Source: an uncultured Prevotellaceae bacterium
GTDB taxonomy: Bacteria; Bacteroidota; Bacteroidia; Bacteroidales; Bacteroidaceae
Assembly: GCA_946403615.1 (NCBI GenBank)
Contig: CAMJAO010000155.1
Location: 1-5,677, forward strand
Direction: 5' to 3'
DNA: 5,677 bases
Of the stretch, positions 1 through 5,677 are shown piece after piece (the first letter of the stretch is position 1; each line of letters starts with the position of its first letter). The notes below the pieces were generated by a model that was given only the letters and a program-made list of their open reading frames with translations, was not told where the DNA came from and ran no database searches. A program made the position numbers and the translations under genes.

Positions 1-15
1 CAATAGTCCTCTAAT

Positions 16-43
16 GGTTTCGGGTAGAGGGTTTAGGGCTTAG
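16..43. repeat. Degenerate heptamer array, G/T-rich
   Basis: Four imperfect 7-bp units follow one another: GGTTTCG, GGTAGAG, GGTTTAG, GGCTTAG. The consensus GGTTTAG differs by a couple of bases from the heptamer array before the LtaS-like gene, whose phase can be written GGTTTGA/GATTTGA ending in GGTTTAG. It lies in the gene-free left end (positions 1-123), which otherwise shows only the large palindrome and no reading frame with recognisable content. The array is weak and could be chance on its own; its resemblance to the clearer array is what makes it worth listing. Confidence 0.4.
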
Positions 44-77
44 TGTTCTTGACACATCTCTTGCTTTTAACCTTTTG

Positions 78-119
78 CCCCTTACCACTCCCTCCCCGCG
101 GGGAGGGAGTGGTAAGGGG
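78..119. repeat. Perfect 42-bp palindrome after the LtaS-like gene
   Basis: The two 20-nt arms (78-97 and 100-119) are exact reverse complements around a central GC, so all 42 bases are self-complementary. The arms are GC-rich, beginning CCCCTTACCACTCCCTCCCC. In the minus-strand transcript the hairpin starts 5 nt after the LtaS-like stop codon and would be very stable. It is followed by CAAAAGG rather than a U-run, so it is not a textbook intrinsic terminator, although it could still protect or define the 3' end. It appears to form one module with the adjoining LTPGPSP-type repeat. Confidence 0.9.
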
Positions 120-123
120 ACTT

Positions 124-2073
124 CTACTTTGGAGAGGGGCCGGGGGTGAGGCTTCTCCGATAAAGATACTCTGCGGTCTGCACCATCGAGAAGGCGTAGT
201 CTTTGAGAGCGTCGAAACGGGAGTCGGATGAGGCGGGCGACAGCGAGCCGTCGTCTTTCACGTCGTAATAGAAATATTTTTCGGCCTGATTGTTGTAGAT
301 GAAACATGCGGTGGAATCGCGCCCGACAATCTGCGTGTCAGAGGTATAGAACAACTGGTCGCGCTTCTGTCGCAGCAGGTCTTGTCCGAAACCGTCGAAA
401 TCATAACTGATGCCCATCATGCCTAACAAGGTGGGCATCACGTCCACCTGAGTGGCCAATCCCTCGTACAAACCGTTTTCCACACCCGGTCCGAAGATGA
501 AAAGCGGGATGTGATTGTATGACTGCGGCAACTCCGCCTCGGTCTTCCCCACCAGTTTGCCATGGTCGGCCAGAATCACGAAGATGGTGTTGTCATACCA
601 TGGTTGTTTTTTGGCTTCCTTCAAAAACTCGCCTATGCAATAGTCGGAATACTCCACGATCTGCGTCTCGGGGTCGGAGGTGCGCGGATGGAACCATTCG
701 GGGATGATATAAGGAGGATGGTTGCTGACGGTGAGCAGGGTGGCAAAGAACGGGTCTGGTCCCAGTGATGTGTCGTTGATCACTTTCATGGCATAATCGA
801 AGAGGAAGCGGTCGGGCACGCCGAAAGCATTGACGCGCTCGCTCCGTGGATAATCCTCCTGGGCATAGACCTCATCATAGCCGTTGGTGCGGAAGAAGGC
901 GTTCATGTTGTCATACTGCGCCTCGTGAGTCATGAAGAATATATTGTGATAACCCTCGGATTTGAGAATGGTGGGCAGTCCGCTGCGACGTGGTGTGACG
1001 GTGCCTTTCATCAGATTGCGGAACATCAGTGCCGGATAGGAATAGAGCGTGGCGGTGATGCCGTGATTGGTGTGGATGCCGGCGGAAAAGCAGCGGGTGA
1101 ACGCCATGGAATGGTGATAGAGGGTGTCGAGCGTGGGGGTAAGTCCGGCCTGCGCCCCGAAGGAATTGAGGAAATCAGCCGACATCGACTCCATGAGTAT
1201 CATCACCACGTTGGGGTGTCGACGTTCTCTGTCGGCTACGACATGCCGGTGCAACACCGCAGTGCTGTCCACCTGTCCCTCAACGCCCAGATAGGTGCGG
1301 CTCTTGGTAATGGCTTCTTGATAAGGCATGAGTTGCAACTCGCGGTTTTCCTTGCGCATATCATCCAACATCGAGGTAAGCAGGTTGAAAGCGGGATTGA
1401 TGCCCAACTGATTGAGGAAGGGGTCGTCACAATAATAAGCCTGACTGATTTTGATGGGGTTATAGCCGCGACGCCCACGGATGCCGAAGAGGCAGAGGAA
1501 GATGAGCAGACAGGCAAAGCCGCACCTAATCAGCAATTTGCGCCATGAGCGCGAGGAGTGCGTTGACGACTCGATGCGATGGCTGATGTGACGCCTCCAA
1601 CGGCGGAGGAAGATGACAAACAGCACCATCGCCACGATGTAAGCCAAGATATAGGGCAGGTAAGTGGTCTCGCCAAAGACCATGCCGGCGGTAGTGCCCG
1701 CATAGCCGAACCATCCGAAGATGCTGGAATCGAGGTTTTTGAAGAAATAAGCGAAATAGGGGATATTGCCTGCCGACGCCATGAACGCCAAACCATAAAA
1801 GACGCCAAACCAGATGTTGGCGGTCTTGAGCACCCAACGATGGTAGAAACGGCATATTGCCGCGATCAATAACAGCACCAACGGCACTATCATGATGTAG
1901 CAAGCGATGACATTGTCAAACCATACACCCTTGACAAAGGCGGTAAAACGGCTTGCATCACTGTCGCCTATCATGCCTCCCAGCACCAGATATTGCACAA
2001 AGCGGAACAGTGACATGATGATGAGCGCGGCGATATGTACGCCAAACAAATATTGGATGATACGTTTATACAT
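124..2073 (-). CDS. LTA synthase-like sulfatase-superfamily membrane enzyme
   Basis: This 649-residue protein has the LtaS architecture: about five N-terminal membrane segments (roughly 8-30, 53-74, 88-111, 137-157, 180-198), then an extracytoplasmic alkaline phosphatase/sulfatase-fold domain from about 285. Active-site elements are visible: NVVMILMESMSADF with metal-ligand Glu295, GIHTNHG with the presumed nucleophile Thr335 (Thr300 in S. aureus LtaS), SNHPPY with His452, and LADHG with Asp503-His504. LtaS relatives move glycerol phosphate or phosphoethanolamine from phospholipid to envelope glycans or lipids. Bacteroidota lack lipoteichoic acid, so an OpgB-like or EptA-like reaction is more plausible than LTA synthesis; the acceptor is unknown. 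The ATG at 2073 directly precedes the first membrane segment, with no Shine-Dalgarno sequence. The last eight residues before the stop, LTPGPSPK, come from an intergenic repeat, so the native protein probably ended near EYLYRR. The gene follows the MBOAT gene after 119 bp and may share its transcript. Confidence 0.93.
   Translation of the reverse strand: MYKRIIQYLFGVHIAALIIMSLFRFVQYLVLGGMIGDSDASRFTAFVKGVWFDNVIACYIMIVPLVLLLIAAICRFYHRWVLKTANIWFGVFYGLAFMASAGNIPYFAYFFKNLDSSIFGWFGYAGTTAGMVFGETTYLPYILAYIVAMVLFVIFLRRWRRHISHRIESSTHSSRSWRKLLIRCGFACLLIFLCLFGIRGRRGYNPIKISQAYYCDDPFLNQLGINPAFNLLTSMLDDMRKENRELQLMPYQEAITKSRTYLGVEGQVDSTAVLHRHVVADRERRHPNVVMILMESMSADFLNSFGAQAGLTPTLDTLYHHSMAFTRCFSAGIHTNHGITATLYSYPALMFRNLMKGTVTPRRSGLPTILKSEGYHNIFFMTHEAQYDNMNAFFRTNGYDEVYAQEDYPRSERVNAFGVPDRFLFDYAMKVINDTSLGPDPFFATLLTVSNHPPYIIPEWFHPRTSDPETQIVEYSDYCIGEFLKEAKKQPWYDNTIFVILADHGKLVGKTEAELPQSYNHIPLFIFGPGVENGLYEGLATQVDVMPTLLGMMGISYDFDGFGQDLLRQKRDQLFYTSDTQIVGRDSTACFIYNNQAEKYFYYDVKDDGSLSPASSDSRFDALKDYAFSMVQTAEYLYRRSLTPGPSPK
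127..150 (-). repeat. GC-rich LTPGPSP-type repeat read into the LtaS-like gene
   Basis: On the minus strand these 24 bases spell codons for LTPGPSPK, followed directly by a TAG stop at 124-126. From memory of Bacteroidota genomes, the peptide LTPGPSP (often followed by KGEG or KERG) marks a widespread GC-rich intergenic repeat that is often mis-annotated at protein ends. The base make-up, runs of C with CCGG, differs from the flanking coding sequence. Here the second half expected of a full copy is replaced by unrelated bases, and a large palindrome begins only a few bases further on. Repeat identity is recalled family knowledge, not a search result. Confidence 0.7.
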
Positions 2074-2083
2074 GGGTTAAAGG

Positions 2084-2116
2084 TTTGAGATTTGAGATTT
2101 GAGGTTTGAGGTTTAG
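2084..2116. repeat. 7-bp tandem repeat upstream of the LtaS-like start codon
   Basis: Four heptamers run in direct tandem: TTTGAGA, TTTGAGA, TTTGAGG, TTTGAGG, followed by a partial TTTAG. On the transcribed (minus) strand this reads as repeated CTCAAAY units. The array ends 10 bp before the start codon at 2073, so it occupies the place where a ribosome-binding site or 5' leader would be. Copy-number change would alter leader length without touching the protein. Whether it affects expression cannot be judged from one sequence. Confidence 0.8.
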
Positions 2117-2139
2117 TGGGTATGATTATTATGGGGTTT

Positions 2140-2173
2140 CCAGGAAAACCTGGGATTGCCTAAGAAAACCTAG
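2140..2173. repeat. Pair of A4-loop mini-hairpins after the MBOAT gene
   Basis: Two similar 14-nt units start 20 nt apart. At 2140-2153 CCAGG-AAAA-CCTGG is a perfect 5-bp stem with an AAAA loop (T4 in the minus-strand transcript). At 2160-2173 CTAAG-AAAA-CCTAG pairs at four of five positions. They lie between the MBOAT stop and the LtaS-like start, about 20 bp past the MBOAT stop. No terminator T-run follows. Their design matches the CCGG-AAAAA-CCGG cluster after cysS, which suggests a shared small-repeat type; that link is inference from two loci. Confidence 0.5.
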
Positions 2174-2192
2174 AGCAACCTATAATGATGAT

Positions 2193-3659
2193 TTAGAATT
2201 GTGCGTAAATAAACGGCTGGACGCTGTCTTGGCGGAAATTGATGACCAGTTGCATCACCACGATGAAGATAAGGAGTTTGACGAGCCAGGGCGAACGTAC
2301 GAACCAGTCGCTCAAACTGGTAGCATGACGCTTGCGCAGACCATGCAAGGCATAACCCAACACCAGGAACAGCACCCACACAAAACGTGTGTTGAGGAAC
2401 GGCGGCAGGTAATCCCAACTGAAATCAGAACCGATACGGCCCAAAAGCGTCAAAGCGGACTCAACACTCGGCGAGCGGAAGAACACCCATGCCACAGCCA
2501 CATACACAAACGTGATGAGAAACGCCAGGAAGCGCACATACCATGTATTGGGAATCTTATCGAGCCACCATTTGTTCATCTTATGAATGACGAGTCCCAC
2601 ACCATGAAGGGCACCCCAGATGACAAACATCCACGACGCGCCATGCCACAAACCCGACAGCAGCATCGCTATGAAACAATTGATATAGGTACGGATCTTG
2701 CCTTTGCGGTTGCCGCCCAAGGGAATGTACACATAATCGCGAAACCATGTAGAGAGCGCGATATGCCAACGGCGCCAAAACTCCGTCAGGTTGAGCGACT
2801 GATAGGGGAAATTGAAGTTCTCGCGCAACTGGAATCCCATGACGGCCGCGATACCGATGCTCATGTCGCTATAACCTGAGAAATCGAGGAAAATCTGCAA
2901 CGAATAGCCCAAGATACCCATGGCATTCTCAAAACCCGAATAACCTGTGGGGTCGTCAAAAATCCAGTTGTTGTATTGCGCAATATAATCGGCTACCACG
3001 GCTTTTTTCAACAGTCCTACGATAATCAGCCACAGGCCCGCATAAATCACTTTCTCCTCCAACGGTTTGCGTTCCTGTATCTGCGGTATGAGCACCTCGG
3101 CACGTGTGATGGGGCCCGCCATGAGAAGGGGGAAGAATGTAAGATAAAAAGCATACTCCAAGAGCGACACCTCGGGTGTGAAACGGCGTTTATACACATC
3201 GACCGTGTAACTGATGGCCTGAAGCGTATAAAAGGAGATGCCTATGGGAAGCAGAATGGACAGTGGCGAGAAATTCGACGCGGTCATCTCATTCCACACC
3301 TCTATGAAGAAATTGGTGTATTTGAAATAGAGCAGGGGCAGCAATTCTACCACCACCGTCAGAATCATGAGCCATTTACGCCGGTTCCCTTCGCTCTGGC
3401 GCACCAGTTCGGTGAGTTTCCAAGACAAAAAGACCGTCAGCGGCAGCAACAGCATTAGTAATCCGTTGGCCTTGAAGGCGAAGAACAGGCTGAACACCGT
3501 GACGTACACCAACATAGCGGTGTGGCGCGAACGGTTGAGCCATATATAAATGGCAAAGAAGACGATGAACAACACCATGAAAGGCATCGTCACAATCGAC
3601 CACTCTTTGTCGGGGGTGGCAAAAAATTCTAACAGCGGAGTGAATATACTCAATGTCAT
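2193..3659 (-). CDS. MBOAT-family membrane O-acyltransferase (AlgI/DltB type)
   Basis: This 488-residue polytopic inner-membrane protein belongs to the membrane-bound O-acyltransferases, which move acyl groups onto extracytoplasmic polymers (acetyl in alginate, D-alanyl in teichoic acids). Diagnostic motifs in order are LPIGISFYTLQAISY (137-151), FFPLLMAGPITR (175-186), FLDFSGYSDMSIG (257-269), NLTEFWRRWHIALS (290-303), RDYVYIPLGGNRKG (307-320) and SGLWHGASW (335-343). His339 in GLWHG is the family's conserved catalytic histidine, and His299 is the second conserved one. Hydrophobic segments cover most of the chain. Length matches AlgI/DltB-like proteins (about 400-500). The C-terminus QPFIYAQF resembles the FIYFQF ending I associate with Bacteroidota members. 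The ATG start precedes a long hydrophobic N-terminus, with no Shine-Dalgarno sequence in the 37-bp gap upstream. No DltA, DltC, DltD or AlgJ/AlgX-like partner is in the window, so neither the acyl donor nor the acceptor can be named and I give no symbol. Confidence 0.93.
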   Translation of the reverse strand: MTLSIFTPLLEFFATPDKEWSIVTMPFMVLFIVFFAIYIWLNRSRHTAMLVYVTVFSLFFAFKANGLLMLLLPLTVFLSWKLTELVRQSEGNRRKWLMILTVVVELLPLLYFKYTNFFIEVWNEMTASNFSPLSILLPIGISFYTLQAISYTVDVYKRRFTPEVSLLEYAFYLTFFPLLMAGPITRAEVLIPQIQERKPLEEKVIYAGLWLIIVGLLKKAVVADYIAQYNNWIFDDPTGYSGFENAMGILGYSLQIFLDFSGYSDMSIGIAAVMGFQLRENFNFPYQSLNLTEFWRRWHIALSTWFRDYVYIPLGGNRKGKIRTYINCFIAMLLSGLWHGASWMFVIWGALHGVGLVIHKMNKWWLDKIPNTWYVRFLAFLITFVYVAVAWVFFRSPSVESALTLLGRIGSDFSWDYLPPFLNTRFVWVLFLVLGYALHGLRKRHATSLSDWFVRSPWLVKLLIFIVVMQLVINFRQDSVQPFIYAQF

Positions 3660-3696
3660 GTGTCGTCGTTATCAGTGGCAACCGGCTCGGAAATGA

Positions 3697-4659
3697 CTAT
3701 TTATTCTGAACAGGCACGGTGGGCACTTCGGGCACCACATTGGGCGATATTTTAATCTCTGAGGGTGCCACGACTTTCTTCACGATATCCACCTGGTCGG
3801 GTTGCAGATGTTCCACCATTGACTCGGTGGGTTTATCCTCCTGTTGCGTCTCCGTGGTTTCCTCTTTCTTCTCAGTCACAGGTTTGGGTTTGGGCAGTGC
3901 CTCGGCCTCTTCTATGGTCAGGCCGGCCAGTTTCGTACCCTCCATGTCATAACGTGCCACACGGCCTCCACTCTCCACACGATACTCATTGTTCTCGAAT
4001 ATCACCTTACCGCGGTCGATGACACTCACGGCCTTCGATTTGGCATCCATGCGGTACAGTCCGCACTCGGTGTTGCCTGTGTTTCTCGATGCCATGATGA
4101 CGATGAAACTCTCGTCGGGCGAGATATTGGCCTGCAGGATGCCGCTGCCCGTGTAATCGACGACGGCTGCAGGGTTGTGTTCTTCAAGTTTCAATTCTTT
4201 CGAATCACGCGTATAGGCGTCGAACTCATAGAGGCGGCCCTCCTCAAGATAAATCAGCGAATGGCGGTCGCGCTCATAGAATTTTGCCACGACGATGCCC
4301 GTTTGCAACACCTCATTGGCCATGCTGTCAATCACCTCGCGGGTGGTGTGGTCAAAGGTCGAGCCCAGACTCAACTGCCGGCGGTTCATCATCTGCACGT
4401 TGATATAAAGAATGAGCACCGTGATGGCAAGCAAGGCAATAATGGCGGCCTTGACGTAAGTCGCAGTCTTATATTTCCGCTGGCGGACAAAGGATTTGAC
4501 CGTCTTAGCCTTCCCATGCGCCGGAGCGGGTTGCGGCTTCGGCTGTTCCACAGGTGCCGGAGCCGGCGGGAATCCGGTCTTTTTCTTGCAATAGGGGCAC
4601 ATCGCCGCATGCGAATATATCATCTTGCCGCAAGACGGGCATTCACTGATTTTTGCCAT
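3697..4659 (-). CDS. Zinc-ribbon, single-pass membrane protein of unknown function
   Basis: I do not recognise this 320-residue protein as a named family. It opens with a zinc ribbon: C7-P-S-C10 and C21-P-Y-C24, two CxxC knuckles 10 residues apart. A Pro/Ala/Lys-rich linker follows (about 29-52), then a basic stretch (RQRKYK) and one hydrophobic segment at about 70-88. The positive residues before the segment suggest a cytoplasmic zinc ribbon and an exported C-terminus. Residues about 115-245 look beta-rich, and ISPDESFIVIMA followed by LYRMDAKSKA resembles blades of TolB/WD40-like propellers, but there are too few blades for a full propeller. The tail from about 250 is low-complexity (Lys/Glu/Pro/Thr), probably disordered, and ends in a Pro/Val-rich stretch. 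The ATG at 4659 follows an A/T-rich leader without a Shine-Dalgarno sequence, and its N-terminus places the ribbon at the very start as expected. It ends 37 bp before the MBOAT gene, so co-transcription is likely. The reading frame is firm and the function open. Confidence 0.85.
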   Translation of the reverse strand: MAKISECPSCGKMIYSHAAMCPYCKKKTGFPPAPAPVEQPKPQPAPAHGKAKTVKSFVRQRKYKTATYVKAAIIALLAITVLILYINVQMMNRRQLSLGSTFDHTTREVIDSMANEVLQTGIVVAKFYERDRHSLIYLEEGRLYEFDAYTRDSKELKLEEHNPAAVVDYTGSGILQANISPDESFIVIMASRNTGNTECGLYRMDAKSKAVSVIDRGKVIFENNEYRVESGGRVARYDMEGTKLAGLTIEEAEALPKPKPVTEKKEETTETQQEDKPTESMVEHLQPDQVDIVKKVVAPSEIKISPNVVPEVPTVPVQNK

Positions 4660-4698
4660 ATTATAATTGCTATTGGAGTATTATCGATAGTCTGGCTG

Positions 4699-4740
4699 CT
4701 CCGGATGGCCCGGAGATTCCGGAAAAACCGGAAAAACCGG
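4699..4740. repeat. Mini-hairpin cluster between cysS and the zinc-ribbon gene
   Basis: Two inverted structures lie in the 86-bp spacer just after the cysS stop. The first, at 4699-4715, is CTCCGG-ATGGC-CCGGAG, a 6-bp stem with a 5-nt loop. The second, at 4719-4740, is CCGG-AAAAA-CCGG-AAAAA-CCGG, three CCGG blocks with a 9-nt period, able to form either of two mutually exclusive short hairpins. In the minus-strand transcript the loops would be U-rich. No T-run follows the stems, so a classical intrinsic terminator is not supported. A role as transcript-end or processing signal, or simply as a dispersed repeat, is inference. The rest of the spacer up to the next ATG is A/T-rich with no clear promoter. 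Confidence 0.55.
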
Positions 4741-4745
4741 CTGAT

Positions 4746-5677
4746 TTATACTTTGAGTTTCCAGGTCACGCCGTCTTTGGTGTCTTTCACCTCAAAACCG
4801 GCGTCGGCGAGGGCATCACGTATCTGGTCGCTTGTGGCCCAGTCTTTGGCGGCCTTGGCCTTGGCGCGCAAGTCAAGCACCATATCCACCACCCGTCCGA
4901 AAGCTTCCTCACGCTTGTCGGATGTGTTGTCCTTCTCCTGACGCAATCCCAGCAGGTCGCAAGCGAAGAGGTGCATCACTTCAGACAGTTCCTTCAGATC
5001 GGCCTCGTCAATCTGTGCCTGATGGGCCGTCACGGTGTTCACCACGCGGCATGCCTCAAACAAATGGCTGATGACGATAGAGGTCTGCAGGTCGTCATTC
5101 ATCGCGTCATAACATTTCTGGCGCAGTTCGCTCACGGTTTTCTTCGTGGCGGGGTCAGAAGCCTTTGCCGGCTGGATACGCTCGAGGTCACTCAGCCCGT
5201 TGAGCAGGCGCTCCAGTCCCTTCTCGCTGGCTTTGAGGGCCTCGTTGGAGAAATCGACCGTACCACGGTAGTGGGCGGAGAGAATGAAGAAACGGATGGT
5301 CATGGGAGAGTAGGCCTGTTCCAATGTCGGGTGGTTGCCGGTGAAGAACTGCTCAAGCGTGATGAAATTGCCGAGCGACTTACCCATTTTCTGACCGTTG
5401 ATGGTAATCATGTTGTTGTGCATCCAGTAGCGCACCATCTCGCTGCCTTGTGATGCCACAGCCTGTGCTATCTCGCATTCATGGTGCGGGAACACGAGGT
5501 CCATGCCGCCCCCGTGGATGTCGAAGTGCTCGCCCAGGTATTTGCGACCCATGGCGGTGCACTCACAGTGCCATCCGGGGAAACCGTCGCTCCAAGGCGA
5601 GGGCCAGCGCATGATATGCTCGGGCTGCGCCTTCTTCCAAAGGGCGAAATCGGCCTGATTGTGCTTCTCCCCTACCC
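4746..5677 (-). CDS. cysS: Cysteinyl-tRNA synthetase, C-terminal two thirds (5' end outside window)
   Basis: This class I aminoacyl-tRNA synthetase charges tRNA-Cys with cysteine in the cytoplasm. The visible 309 residues start in the catalytic domain and run to a TAA stop. The frame stays open to the window edge (GEKHNQADFALWKKAQPEH), so the Met at 5612 is internal, not the start. The pattern DFALWK..SPW..GFPGWHCEC is typical of CysRS. By alignment with E. coli CysRS, the zinc ligands Cys209, His234 and Glu238 correspond to C39, H64 and E68 of this fragment (WHCEC and FPHHECE). The ATP-binding signature is KMGKS at fragment residues 96-100, with Gly in place of the usual Ser. The HIGH motif and the first zinc Cys lie in the missing part; compared with the 461-residue E. 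coli enzyme, roughly 150-190 residues are absent. The helical anticodon-binding region and a C-terminal domain ending TWKLKV are present. The assignment is secure. Confidence 0.97.
   Translation of the reverse strand, partial: VGEKHNQADFALWKKAQPEHIMRWPSPWSDGFPGWHCECTAMGRKYLGEHFDIHGGGMDLVFPHHECEIAQAVASQGSEMVRYWMHNNMITINGQKMGKSLGNFITLEQFFTGNHPTLEQAYSPMTIRFFILSAHYRGTVDFSNEALKASEKGLERLLNGLSDLERIQPAKASDPATKKTVSELRQKCYDAMNDDLQTSIVISHLFEACRVVNTVTAHQAQIDEADLKELSEVMHLFACDLLGLRQEKDNTSDKREEAFGRVVDMVLDLRAKAKAAKDWATSDQIRDALADAGFEVKDTKDGVTWKLKV

Noticed and set aside
16..43. CRISPR or telomere-like repeat
   Set aside because: The units are only 7 bp, contiguous without spacers and imperfect, so a CRISPR array is excluded; the likeness to telomere repeats is superficial.
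78..119. Intrinsic terminator call for the large palindrome
   Set aside because: Neither side carries the T-run expected after a terminator stem; I list it as a repeat and leave termination open.
11..307. Small frames on both strands reading PLPPRGEGVVRG
   Set aside because: They arise because the GC-rich palindrome and LTPGPSP-type repeat lack stops in these frames; they are repeat translations, not genes.
925..1548. 207-codon plus-strand open frame
   Set aside because: It lies opposite the sulfatase domain of the LtaS-like gene and has no independent support.
2165..2190. Bacteroidota sigma-factor promoter (TAnnTTTG) before the LtaS-like gene
   Set aside because: The minus strand has TAGGTTTT, one base off the -7 consensus, but no TTTG at the proper -33 distance, and it lies inside the mini-hairpin repeat.
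2106..2879. 257-codon plus-strand open frame
   Set aside because: It is antisense to the MBOAT gene, whose conserved motifs are clear, and it is rich in His/Gln/Arg as expected of the complement of a membrane-protein gene.
3844..4941. 365-codon plus-strand open frame across the zinc-ribbon gene
   Set aside because: It is antisense to the zinc-ribbon gene, crosses the spacer into cysS, shows no recognisable motif and has shadow-like composition; the minus-strand genes explain the region.
4653..5453. 266-codon plus-strand open frame
   Set aside because: It is antisense to cysS, which is unambiguous by motif.
5610..5612. ATG as the start of cysS
   Set aside because: Twenty-one further in-frame codons up to the window edge match the conserved CysRS segment (DFALWKKAQPEH), so the true start lies outside the window.

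Overview
The window looks like chromosomal DNA from a Bacteroidota bacterium, most likely order Bacteroidales and possibly Prevotellaceae. The reasons are moderate G+C content, start codons with no Shine-Dalgarno sequence, a CysRS with a KMGKS signature, an MBOAT protein ending in FIYAQF, and intergenic repeats of the LTPGPSP type. The family-level placement is inference from these traits, not a database match.

All four genes lie on the minus strand and are transcribed from right to left. In that order they are: cysteinyl-tRNA synthetase (cysS, 5' part cut off by the right edge); a 320-residue protein with an N-terminal zinc ribbon and a single membrane segment; a 488-residue AlgI/DltB-type MBOAT acyltransferase; and a 649-residue membrane-anchored sulfatase-superfamily enzyme of the LTA synthase / phosphoglycerol transferase type. 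The spacers are 86, 37 and 119 bp. The 37-bp gap suggests the zinc-ribbon and MBOAT genes share a transcript. The other two spacers hold short repeats and no convincing promoter, so co-transcription of all four genes is possible but not shown.

cysS is housekeeping. The last three genes form a plausible cell-envelope group: the MBOAT protein would pass acyl groups across or onto an envelope substrate, and the LtaS-like enzyme would transfer a phosphoglycerol- or phosphoethanolamine-type group outside the inner membrane. The zinc-ribbon protein has no assigned function. No DltA/C/D, AlgJ/X or glycosyltransferase partner is present, so the substrate is unknown.

The most unusual material is non-coding. 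The left end holds a perfect 42-bp palindrome and an adjoining GC-rich repeat that supplies the last eight codons (LTPGPSPK), and by its position probably the stop region, of the LtaS-like gene. A 7-bp tandem array ends 10 bp before the start codon of that gene, and a weaker heptamer array lies at the far left. Two separate spacers carry mini-hairpins of the form GG-A4/5-CC. I see no CRISPR array, tRNA, rRNA, insertion sequence or phage gene.
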